In this document: positions 10,324 through 20,994 of the stretch, piece by piece | How the letters are laid out: the number at the start of each line of letters is the position of its first letter | How positions within the stretch are numbered: position 1 is the first letter of the stretch | Origin: Euleptes europaea | Lineage: Eukaryota; Chordata; Lepidosauria; Squamata; Sphaerodactylidae | Length of the DNA: 64,000 nt | NCBI RefSeq assembly: GCF_029931775.1 | Contig: NC_079325.1 | Location: 21,743,461 to 21,807,460, forward strand | Direction: 5' to 3' | The notes under the pieces: model-generated | What the model was told of the DNA's origin: nothing | Database searches by the model: none | The model's input: the letters and a program-made list of their open reading frames with translations, nothing else | Position numbers and translations under genes: made by a program

Positions 10324-11794
10324 TATGCATCAGAGATTCTTTTCTGTGTCACTCTTGCCAAGGCTAGCATGACCTGAGAGGCATCATCATGACATTGTGC
10401 CAGGTCTCTACAATGCTTTAGTGCTTGGCCTGTCCTGTCGCGGCCTTTCAATTAGTGCCACAGCCAGTCTGCCAGCAGAACATCCAGTCCATAGTTACTA
10501 ACATTCTTGACATGCTCTCTCCGACAGTCTCTCTGCACCAACATTGATGACTGGCGTGCCAATTAAAAATCTTTGGATGACTGATAGTGGCAGGTATGCA
10601 GATGTCACGCGATGCCCAAAACAATTATTCATAGAAAATGTGATTGCTTGGAATTTGGGGTTTTAATTCAACTGTCTGCAGTGTGCCTAAAGAATTGAAA
10701 GAAGTAATTTCTCTTGAATCTCCTTCACTCACTGGCCGATTTTGCATGGTCAGTAGCCATGCGTTCCCGTCTCTGTTGGTCCGCCTTTTTCTTTCTTTCT
10801 TTTTTTTTGGTGTTTTGCTCGATCAACCCTCAACTTCGCAGTGACTTCGAAGCTGGGGCGCCCTTGCTTCAGATTAAAAAACTAGCATGATGGTGGAATC
10901 CACACCGGGTGATGATTTATAAATTGGGCCGATATGACTACATGCTTTCTCATAGGGTTGTGACCTTGATACACTAAGAGGGCAAGTGTCCCCAAGCTGA
11001 AATCAGACTTTTGCATTCCCCCCCCCCCCCGGGGAAATTTGGAGAACCCAACTCAGGGCACAACAACATGGCACGGAGGGAGGGGACACTACAACAACAC
11101 CCCAACCCCAACCGAAGGGAAATACTGCGAGCCTTTTTTGTGTATAATCTCCGGGGCAGGCTTTTCCCAGTTGCTTCGCACCCATGTATATAGGTTTTTT
11201 GACCCAGCTTATTAAAGGGCGATTCCAGTGAGCGGTAAACTGTTCCATGCAAAAAAGACCACTGTCTTACAGACTCTGGTGTGTGGCCTTTGTCGTACAT
11301 GGATCCAGAAGATGAGGCTCCTGGAGTGATTATTAGAAGAGAATGCATGTGCTTTTCTGCTGAGAAACCAAAGCAAACTTAAGTCCAGTACTTCTTCTTT
11401 AAGCAATGAGGGGGGAAAGCCACAAATACATTTTTTTAAAAAGACCAAAAGTCAAAGTTCAGTCAAACAACCATCAATTTTAAACAGGGAAGCAATAATA
11501 CAATCAAAAACATGGGTCGTATGTTTCCCCATTTCCGCTTTACAAAAATGACCAGGCAGCAGCCTGATAAAAAACGCAGAAGGGCCCTGTGCAAAGCCAA
11601 CAGCGGGTGATTCGTTGAGAGGGCCCAGCAAGGAGGTCGACTAATATGCAACCATTGCTGCCACTGAAACAAGCTCCCTCCTCTAACCTTCCAACCAAAC
11701 TGATTAGGAACTGGAACTGTTTGGGGAGTTGATGCTCTGCTCAGGTTCAGCTATAAGGCTGGAGAGCAAAGCTCTGTTCTTCCCTTGTGTCTTT
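10324..11794. other. Long non-coding stretch, nothing recognised
   Basis: No gene is seen. A C-homopolymer lies at about 11019 and a T-rich run at about 10793. Confidence 0.35.
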
Positions 11795-11918
11795 CTGGGT
11801 AGAGGTCTTTCACATCACCTACTTGTCTATTCCCTTTAACTGGAGATGTCAGGGACTGAACCTGGAAACTTCTGCATGCAAAGCAGATACTCTACCCCTG
11901 AGCCACAGCCCGTTCCCC
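11795..11918 (-). mobile_element. tRNA-derived SINE fragment (AGGTCTTTC type)
   Basis: The right end has the tRNA-like head in reverse (CTCTACCCCTGAGCCACAG); the body holds GCCACTGA/AGAGGTCTTTC blocks shared with 18826-19018. Confidence 0.75.
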
Positions 11919-12562
11919 TCAACTTGGTGGGCATGCGGTTTCGGCCGTTCATCTGCTCGAATGATTTCCAGCTTCCCCCTGCAGCTGTGATGCATAGGAA
12001 TTACAGCTGAGTGAATAGCCCAAAATAACATTGGAATTGCTTCTGCTGGTAGGGTGGATCATTTCCACCGACCAGCGGTATTCAACAACACCCCACCTGC
12101 TGGATTTGCTTTTTAAATGAAAAATCTATAAACACAGCATGTTCTGAAAAACTTGCATCAGAATTGGAGTTAAGAGTATCCAATCACATGCTATTCTCCC
12201 ACCTCTCCACTCTGCTTTAATCCGAGGCTTAATTATTCCTTCCAATGGTACTCATTTATTAGACAGAGTACTTATTTTCTCACAGCAGGGGCTAAGGCTC
12301 TGATGGCCTTAATTTGTATCTAGTGCTAGAGATTAACATGCATCTCCTCCTCTTTTGCTGAGGCAATATTAGCAGCTGTACCTAGGAACCAGACGGCTCT
12401 GTTTTGTTAACAACTGCGGGATTTTGATATTTAGGAAACTAGCCTTTTAGGGAGTGTCTACAGCAATTGAAAGCTCAGATGGGCAACCAGTTAATTGGAA
12501 AATGGTTTCATGTTTACCAATTAATGCGTTTTAGCCTACTGTTCACTACACACAGTTGCATA
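11919..12562. other. Non-coding, possibly conserved non-coding DNA
   Basis: Looks single-copy, with several TTAATT/CAATTA homeodomain-type cores at about 12230 and 12490-12530. Conservation cannot be judged here. Confidence 0.25.
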
Positions 12563-13172
12563 TGAAGAAGAAGAGTTAGTTTTTATATGCTGATTTTCTC
12601 TACCTTTTTAAGGAGAATCAAACCAGTTTACAATCTCCTTCCCTTCCCCTCCCCACAACAGGCACCTTGTGAGGTAGGTGAGGTTGAGAGAGCTCTAAGA
12701 GAGCTGTGACTAGCCCAAGGTCACCCAGCTGGCTTCATGTGTAGGAGAGGGGAAACCAACCCGGTTCACCAGATTAGAGTCCACTGCTCATGTGGAGGAG
12801 TGGGGAATCAAACATGAGCGGCGGAGGCTAATCTGGTGAACTGGGTTGGTTTCTCCACTACTACTACTACAGCTGGGTGACCTTGGGCTAGTCACACTCT
12901 CCCAGCCCCACCTACCTCATACGGTGACTTTTCTGTGGAGAGGAAGGGAAGGTGATTGTAAGCCGGTTTGATTCTTCCTTAAGTCCTTTCCTTTCCTTGA
13001 TTCTTCCTTAAGTGGTAGAGAAAGTCGGCATAGAAAAAACAACTCTTCTTTTTCATGTGTAGGAGTGGGAAAACCAGATGAGAGTCCGCTGCTTATGTGG
13101 AGGAGTGGGGAATCAAACCCAGCTCTCCAGATTAGAGACCACCGCTCCTAACCACTACACCACACTGGCTCA
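12563..13172. mobile_element. Cluster of opposed tRNA-derived SINEs
   Basis: A minus-strand SINE (about 12563-12811 and 13051-13172) is interrupted by a plus-strand copy (about 12812-13050), giving an inverted arrangement. The plus copy has a short internal duplication around GATTCTTCCTTAAGT. Confidence 0.75.
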
Positions 13173-14399
13173 AGCAGAAATAGTTCTTAAAGTGTAGTTC
13201 TTGTACAAAAAGGTGCACTTTTTTGATGATGAACGTGTGTCAATCACCTTAGAAGAGGCATTCCTTCCTGTTTGAAGACTTGCTCAATCATTATGATTTT
13301 GGTAATACAGCCAGACCTAAGGGAAGATCACACTACATGCAATCCTCTCGATATGCACGGTCCCCATTTTGTGAGAACAGGGTGCACGTTAGTTTCCAGC
13401 TTTGGTATGGCATTGGGCCCCCGTGGGAAGAAAAGCAGGGTATAAATGAACATCATCGTTTACATAAATGAACCAAAAAAGCCAATTTACAGTTCAATGT
13501 CATTTCTGCAGATGATGATTTTAGATGCAGTAAAACCCATGGTTATCAGCATAACATATGTTCCTTCAGTTGATTTTAGTACATGAGCATTGCATAGCCA
13601 AGAGTCTGCTTCTCTCTGCATCTTTTCATGTTGGCAGTTCTAATTCCCCCCATCCTACCCATAGTTCACTCCCACACAGGGTTTCACGTCATGAATCCAG
13701 AGGAGTACCACCAAAAGCATTCTGACAGACAGGTAAATCTGTACGGAGGAGCCCTTGAGGATGGCTGCATCAAGCATGCATCCCAAATCTGAAGCACCTC
13801 TCTTGTAATTCTGAAGAGACTCCAGCCAATTTCACTCAGTCAATTTCACTAATTTCACTCAATTTCACTAATGCAAACTAATTATTCTCTTGCCCAGGTG
13901 AACAACTCAAACGGCTCTGCAGGCCGCTTCTACATTTTTATGGGATCAAGAGGGCCGCATCACCACAGTAACTGTCAAAATGGTCAGCGGTCAGTATTTC
14001 CGCTTAACACGTCCTCTGTGAATTCTCTCTGCATTCCATAGCTGTTTTGTCTCTCTCTGTTACACAGCAGGCCTTTCTAAATCTCTTTTCTCTCCCTCCT
14101 GTTTTCTTTTTGCTCCTGCTTTTCCCTCTGTTTCCCCTCGCTCTCTGTTTCTGTCTCTCTGCAGCGCCATAGCACTGCACCCCACTTCTCAGTTACCTCC
14201 CTTCCTACCCTTCAGGATTCTCTGTACCCCCACACGCCAATTGCATCCCCCACCCATCCAGAGCTGAAAATAGTCAGGGAAATGGCTGCAATCGGCCCCT
14301 CAAACATTGTGTTGTATGAGCCTCTGCTATTTTTATAAGCCAATAAGCATTCATCGATAGCTCAAGGAATCTCTAATGGTTTTTGTGGAAACAGGTATT
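13173..14399. other. Long non-coding stretch, nothing recognised
   Basis: A SINE-tail-like piece (GGGTATAAATGAACATCATC) lies at about 13439. A pyrimidine-rich stretch runs 14040-14165. No gene. Confidence 0.35.
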
Positions 14400-17030
14400 C
14401 ATATTAACCTGGATAATGAAATAGATCGGTGCCCATGGGAGGCCTTAAAGCCATTCCTCAAATTATTGGAGCACTAACAGCCATAACGATGCAAACGTTC
14501 AATTTTCATTTTATTAGCTGGAAAAGTTTGAGACCAAGGCCTATCCCCAATTTAAGTTTTCCAACTTTAGCCTCTATTGCCTTTTATATATAGGCTAAAG
14601 GTCTCTATAGGGACTGACTCAAATCCTCTAAACAGTCTTACAGATTACTAACCTGGTCCATGCTGCAGAGAGTCGCAGTAAATAGGGATAAGAAATTGTT
14701 TTGGCAGATAGTTTCCAATGGTCTTACAAATACTCAAGTGCCAAACTCTCAACTTACCCGTTGTTTGGAGGCACATTTTAGCAACTTATTTAATGGCCCC
14801 ACCGTCAATACTCCTCTGTTAGCCTGGCTCTCTTTGACAGTTTGCCCCATTGGGATCCTATAACTATGGGTAAGGTCATCCTACTAATAAAACGCCTAAA
14901 GGCTGGCAAGGCTCCTGGGCCAAATTACATTCCTTCTGACCTGTTTAAAGCTTTTAGGTGGGCCCCAATGCTTGCTAAATTATTCACAATGATAGATGCA
15001 TCTGGGACTATCTCGAACCAATGGAGGTAGGCTATTGTTATACCAAACCACAAGAAAGAGGATGGCAAGGATCCTGCAAATTACCATCAAATTAGCCTTT
15101 TATCTGTTAGGTAAATTATAAGCTGCTCATCTACTCCTAAAACTGGAAATGTGGATCAAGGACTCTTCTGTTTTGGGCCCTGAACAGATTGGCTTTAGAA
15201 AGGGGGATTTGACTTTGCATCATGCCCATGTCTTGCACCATCTGGCTGCAAAGTACACTTCTCAAAAGAAGAGAAAGTTTCATGCTACTTTTATTGATCT
15301 GCAAGCAGCATTTGACTCAATCTCCCACAGATGACTTTGGAAGAAATTGAAGGCCACCTCAATATCACCTAGGCTTTTAAACCTAATCAAATATCTTTAT
15401 GCACCCTATGAGTTGATGGTGCAATATAACCACCAAGGATATTTAACCTGTCCAATTGCAGCTACTCAGGGAGTATGTTAGGGCTGTATGTTGGCTCCAC
15501 AACTTTCTAATTTCTACTTGTAAGGCCTTCCCCAGAAACTTTCTGCAAATGTCATACATGCTCCTAAACTGGCAGGTCATCCAGTCCCTCTTCTTCTCTT
15601 TGCTGATAATGCTGTTTTACTTGCCCTCTCAGCAGTGGGCATGCAGCAAGCTCTTAAAATCTTTTCACTTGACTGTGCAGCTGAATTTCTCCACATAAAT
15701 TACCATCAATCCAAAAAAAATGGTCTTTTCCAAATCTAGACAGTGTCAATCACGCTCTTGGTCCTTAGATAAGCATTATCTCGAGCAGCTTTATTCGTTC
15801 AATTATTTAGACTTATTCTTTCATGCCTCTCTGTCATAGGCTCCCCATTCCTGTTGTACCTTAACAAGTACAAATACCAATATGGCAGCTATCCAAAGAT
15901 TTTTCTTTACCAGTGGTGGCCAACATATCCCATCAGCTTTACAGGTATTTTGGGCAAAAACCACAGCCCACCTCCTGTATGGGCTTCAACTATTACAGAC
16001 GATTCCTGAGCAGGAGGTGATGGTTAGGCAGGATCCAGCCCCTCAGCCAAAGCCAGAATACTGCCCTTACTTGTGAGCCCCGTAGAACCGCTCTATAGCA
16101 TTTCATGAGGATACACCACCTTAAAAGATTGCGTAACTCGCAGTAAGGGCAAAGGGGGCATTCCTGGCTCAAAAGGGGTGAGGAAGCTGCCTAGTGGCAG
16201 CTCCACCCCCAAAACTGTCCCCGGTATGCCTTCCAGGCCACCAGCGGCAGTCCGAACTGCTGGCCAAGCACCGCACAGTGGCGTGGCATCCCGGGGCCAG
16301 CATGTGTGCTACCTGGGCCAGCGTAAGTGCCTGTTTTCCTGGGTTAAATGGGCACCTATGCTGGCACAGGACCACACCAGCTCCTATGGAGCTCCCCACC
16401 GGAATGGGCTGACAGACTGGAATCATCTTCTATCAGATGCCAAACAAATTTGCTCTTCATTGTACCTGTTTTTTCCCCTTCAAGATCATTTTTTGGCAAT
16501 AAGTATCTATATTCTTTTATGGTTCCCTCTTCTCGCGGTCTCTTCTCCCTGGCCTGTTTCAATGTATTGCCCATTGCTGATCTTTTTGGAAGATTTTCTA
16601 ACATGCCAAGTGGTCAAAGGATTTGTTCTTGCAGTCCTGCGGTGCCTGAAGTTTTGACACACTTTTTCTTCACATGAAGAGCTTCTCTGATAATTCCCTT
16701 TCTTGAAACCTTTCCCAGCCATTCAGAAGACTGTCACTTACTCAATCTTCTGTCTGGAAATGAAAATCATATCTCTTTGACAGTTGCTAAATATGTCTCA
16801 GCTGCACTAAAAATTCAAACTACTGCCATTAATTCAGTGCCTAGTTAAATATCCACTGATTCTGTGGCTATTTTAATTGTAGTTACAATTCGCTATTTTA
16901 AAATATGTATTCAATATTTACTTTTTCCTGAAGTGCTGAATGTTCCTTTTTCTCATGTATTTTAATTCTTATTTTGTCTAAATACCTATGTACTATGTAG
17001 ACTTGAATAAATGAAATTTTAATAGCTGAA
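14400..17030 (+). mobile_element. Decayed LINE, probably R4/Dong-like
   Basis: Fragmentary frames show reverse-transcriptase blocks in order: a KAGKAPGPNYIPSDLFK palm-approach motif near 14900, NYHQISLLSV near 15083, GPEQIGFRKG near 15178, FIDLQAAFDS near 15293, and a degraded catalytic FADN (family YADD) near 15598. Near 16560-16640 a C-terminal block ARFN/CFNVLP...GRFSNMPS...CSC resembles the cysteine motif of REL-endonuclease LINEs. Multiple stops and frame changes make it a pseudogene copy. The 3' end is A-rich at about 17010. The clade call is by motif memory, not alignment. Confidence 0.65.
16085..16420. other. GC-rich segment interrupting the LINE
   Basis: This stretch is markedly more GC-rich than the LINE on either side and breaks the protein similarity between the RT part and the C-terminal cysteine block. 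It may be another repeat or an insertion; no termini were found. Confidence 0.35.
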
Positions 17031-17204
17031 AGTTATTAATGGGACATTTGGAAACTGCTGTGTGTACACTAAGTAGAAATTATAAGATGGATTCTGGATG
17101 TGATGGAAATGCACAAGGAAAAAAAATCTCACTCCACTGTACTTCCATCTTCATTCCCCAGCCCCCTTGTCACTGCTGTCAGACTCTCTCTGTGACATTT
17201 TTGT

Positions 17205-17384
17205 CTCACCCTTCCTCAAAGAGCTCAGGGAAGTGTAGATCGGTTTCCACTCCTCCATTTCATCCTCACAACAACCCTGTGACTCATCTAAGTCCCGCTG
17301 TGAGCTTCATGACTGAATGGGGATTCGAACTTACGTCTCCTTGACGTTAACCCAGCACTCCAACGATTGCACCACACTGGCGCT
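17205..17384 (-). mobile_element. tRNA-derived SINE, second type
   Basis: Minus-strand copy with head near 17384 (GTGGTGCAATCGTTGGAGTG), a box-B-like TTCGAATCCCC, and TTGTTGTGAGGATGAAATGG before the tail. Confidence 0.7.
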
Positions 17385-17935
17385 TAGATTCAGTGCTGAA
17401 CAGCCACCTTTTAAAAATCATTTGTCTGGTGAAGCTGCAAACCTCACAAACTGCTAAGCAAAACCTAGACAAAAAACTGCTTCATAGCATGAAGTCAGAA
17501 GAAGGTAGCCCCTGTCCAGATGCCAGGTGGCTCAGGACGGCTCATGCAGGGCAGGACCACGGACAGCTCCCGACACAAATATACTGGACCAATGGATGTC
17601 CCTTTCCCGAAGGTCTGAACTCAACAAGCAAAACTGCTGGCAGGCTTGCAGTGGATGCTCTTTTCCAGACCAGACCTCTGGCTGCCCTGAAGCAGAATCC
17701 TGCTGACCTACCTCCAGCAACCAAAAAAGTTTCTTGTGTTGTAGAATAATGGTCCACGGCGTATAGACTCTGGTACATGTCAACTTCATCCGAATTTTGA
17801 CAATTTCTCCTATTACTTTAAATCAGCCAGAGACTGGCTGTATGCAGGATTCCTTCACTTTAATGATACATGACCTTATCCTTATAAATAATTCCTCCTG
17901 TCCTTATGAACCAGAAATCAAGATTCCCGAGCGAT
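17385..17935. other. Non-coding stretch, nothing recognised
   Basis: No gene or named repeat is seen. Confidence 0.35.
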
Positions 17936-17983
17936 GGTTTCAAATATGTCAAGCTGACAGGTATGCTTGACATATTTGAAACC
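17936..17983. repeat. Perfect 19-bp hairpin
   Basis: Arms 17936-17954 and 17965-17983 are exact reverse complements (GGTTTCAAATATGTCAAGC) around a 10-nt loop. Confidence 0.85.
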
Positions 17984-18825
17984 CCAGCCATTTTTGGCGC
18001 TCAAAAGAGCTTTTTTTTTTCCTTTCCCAGTTGAGTTGCAGCATTACAGTATGGCAGGGAAAGGAAAGGGAAAGGGGACCTTCCGGGTCATGGGGACTGA
18101 CCGTGTAGTGACGCGCACTTGAGGAAAGGAAGCAGTGCAAGGTGGGCACAGGGGCAGCAGCAAATGCAGCAAGGACAGGGGCATACGGAACCCATTCCTG
18201 CCCCTTCCCACGCCACTTGCTGGTGGGACAGCAGTGGTTTTTCACACCCCTGTGGTAGAAACAACCATGGTGGGGAAGAAACCCCCCCAGCAGATCTCTA
18301 TACCTGCTGCAGAAATCCTTGGCAAGCAGGAGGAGGAGAATTTTTCCGATCAGGTCCCAGTCAAGAAGAATACTTCCCACTCCCCTCCTCCCCAAATGTT
18401 CCCACTTCTCTGAAACTCATTGTCCCTTTGTGTTTAACTTTTGCCACGACTGCAGGCTTCTGTGATGCAAAGCAGAGCGCATCTCCTTCGCTTCCGAACA
18501 TAAGTGGAACCTTCTAGCCGGACAAGCACAATGTAAGATGATTACAGGGCAATTAGCTGCAGCAAGACAGCACTTGTCCCAAGCCATCTTGAACGTATCT
18601 GAAAATTAGGCCCACCAGCAAAAGAGAAGGGAGTGGAAGACACTGGTGTAGGCGGATGGAAGAGTTGCTTTGACAGTCTGGGTAAGAAATGTATGGATTT
18701 CTCTTTACTTGGAGTTAGGGAGGCCATGACGGATGTGGCTTTGCCTGATTATGTGTTTGTGTCTGCATTTCCCAAAGCCTGTTCAACCTGTAAATATGAA
18801 TTGGTGGGGGGGGGGGAACACATGA
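17984..18825. other. Non-coding stretch, nothing recognised
   Basis: A 148-codon minus frame at 17949-18395 has no recognisable domain. A G-run lies at about 18808. Confidence 0.35.
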
Positions 18826-19018
18826 ACACATGAAGCTGCCTTATACTGAATCAGACCCTCGGTCCATCAAAGTCAGTATTGTCTACTCAGACCGGCAGCA
18901 GCTCTCCAGGGTCTCAGGCAGAGGTCTTTCCCATCACCTACCTGCCTATTCCCAGGATTGAACCTGGGAACTTCTGCATGCCAAGCAGATGCTCTACCAC
19001 TGAGCCACAGCCCCTCCC
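18826..19018 (-). mobile_element. tRNA-derived SINE (AGGTCTTTC type), near full length
   Basis: Minus-strand copy: tRNA-like head at about 19010 (GAGCATCTGCTTGGCATGCA in reverse), box-B-like GGTTCAATCC, tail with AGTATAAGGCAGCTTCATGT near 18830. Confidence 0.8.
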
Positions 19019-20108
19019 CCAAAAAACTCTGGCCTCCTCTGCTTTTTCCTATGAATACTGCCCTGACCAGCCCAGCTCCAAAGAAGAGACTGGCACCTAA
19101 CCCACAACTCCTTTTGCATGCACTCATGTGTGCGCGCACACACCCCATTTCGGAATTGCACATTTTCTTTATGGCCAGCTATGATATGGGTTTGGCTAGC
19201 TTACACCAAAGAAGGGACAGGCTCATCTGTAATGCTTGCATTTCAGACAAAAATTATTAGACTCACAAATCCCAATCCAGAATATGCTGTTAAACCAAGG
19301 ATTTAGGTTTATGTTAACTTAATCCCGTTCACCAAGAACCTGATCTTATAGTATGCTGTGGGCATTTTTAAAAAAATGAGATAGGATGAAGGAACTTTTG
19401 CCTCACCGCAAAACTGCAGTTTGCAGGGTTGCTGAGGCACAGCAAAAAGGCTCAAGAGTATTGCAGAATTAGGGCAGATCAAAACCATGCAGATTCCCTT
19501 GCATACCAGGTGGAGGGGGAAGGGGAAAGTGGCCAGCTGAGGCAGTCGATGGGTTTGGAAGCCATACCACAAAGCTTAGACATGGCAAAAGAATGAGATA
19601 TCTCCCCTTGTATAGTCCAAGCAGAAGACTTTTGAGTCAAACTTAGGGCCAAAATAATACATGATGACAAAGTTCCACGATTAGAATTGCTTTTTGTCCC
19701 TTTTTCTTCCTGTGGAGCAAACAGCAAGTTCAGAAGGGGCTATTTAACATATGGAAATGGCAGAGAAGGGAAGGGTGAAAAGACACTCCAGTAGCAACTC
19801 ATTCCCAGTTTTTCAAGACAGCTGTGTAGAGCTGCTAATTATCTTAATTTTTTTTTAAGTGAGATATTCTCAAACTCATGCAACCGTTGCATCACATATA
19901 GGATGACCCTCAATAATAGATCTCATCGCTGAACGGCTGTTGGAGCTTCCAAAACACATGTGATGTGAGAGTTGTTCCTACGTGTGAGTTAGAATCCAGG
20001 CAAGGTATGCTTGAGTGGCAATTCTACTATTTCCATCAGTGCAAGTCAGCGGCAGATTCAGCGAAGCAAATGGTCCCTCTCGGCCAAATTTCTGTTGTGC
20101 CTTCCCTC
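19019..20108. other. 3' flank of the NPFF receptor gene
   Basis: This lies downstream of the receptor stop codon and must include its 3' untranslated region. No unambiguous polyadenylation site was assigned. Confidence 0.4.
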
Positions 20109-20994
20109 TCAGGCGACCCAAGCTTTGCAGACTTTATTCAGTGGTGTGATGTCACCAATATCCTCAAGGTGAAGTCCTTGTCTTGGTCCACATCCAGTCT
20201 GCAGGGTGCAAGAAGCTTTCGGGTGCAAATTCTTCAAGCAGACAGAGTCTGAGGAGTCTCCATCGGTGAAGATTTTGTTCCGAGCACCAAAGCCGCTGGT
20301 GCTGATGGTCGCCCTCTCAGGATATGCCTCTTGATGGACTGTCTCTTCAGAGCAACTCTGGAGCTTGAAGGCTGCCCGGAAGCCTCTCTTGAAGTTCTGG
20401 TTGAAGTAACCATAGATGATGGGGTTGACGCTGCTGTTGGAGAAGGCAAGCCAGTGCGCAAAGGGGAAGATATAACTGGCCAACAGATTGATCTGTTGGT
20501 CCTCCAGTTTGACATAGTCTGTAAGCAGCATCAGTGTCCACAAGGGAAGCCAAGACAGCATGAAGAGCAAGGCCACGAGGATGAGCATTTTAATGACCTT
20601 GACTTTCCTCCTGGAGACCGCCGTGCTGCACCGACCTTTGCTTACCACCTGGTGTCGGCTCACCGAGCCTGAAGATCTGTACAGTTTAAACCCTATCCTG
20701 CCATACATGAACGTGATCAGCATCAGTGGGGCTACATAGATGTGGACAAAAAGCACTGTAGTGTAGACTTTGCGCATCTCAATGTCAGGCCAGGCCTCGT
20801 AGCAGGAGTACAAGGGGTAAGCCATGCTCTGATTGTCATCGTACACCATGTAGCTATCCTCCAGCTGAGCCACCGTGAGCATGATGGCAGAGGGACACAT
20901 GATGGTGATGGCCAGTACCCAAATCATGGCAATAGTGTTGAGGGCCTGGAAAAGGGTGAGCTTTGACTTAAACGGATAGACGATGCAGCGGAAC
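20109..20994 (-). CDS. NPFFR1-like: NPFF receptor coding exon 3 (TM4 to C-terminus)
   Basis: Acceptor CCACAG at 21000-20995, then FRCIVYPF onwards. It encodes the second intracellular loop, TM4 to TM7 and a C-tail of about 100 residues. The stop TGA ends at 20109. The tail beyond the cysteine is serine/threonine-rich and poorly conserved. Confidence 0.92.

Noticed and set aside
17949-18395. 148-codon open frame on the minus strand
   Set aside because: Low-complexity composition, no domain, no splice or promoter support.
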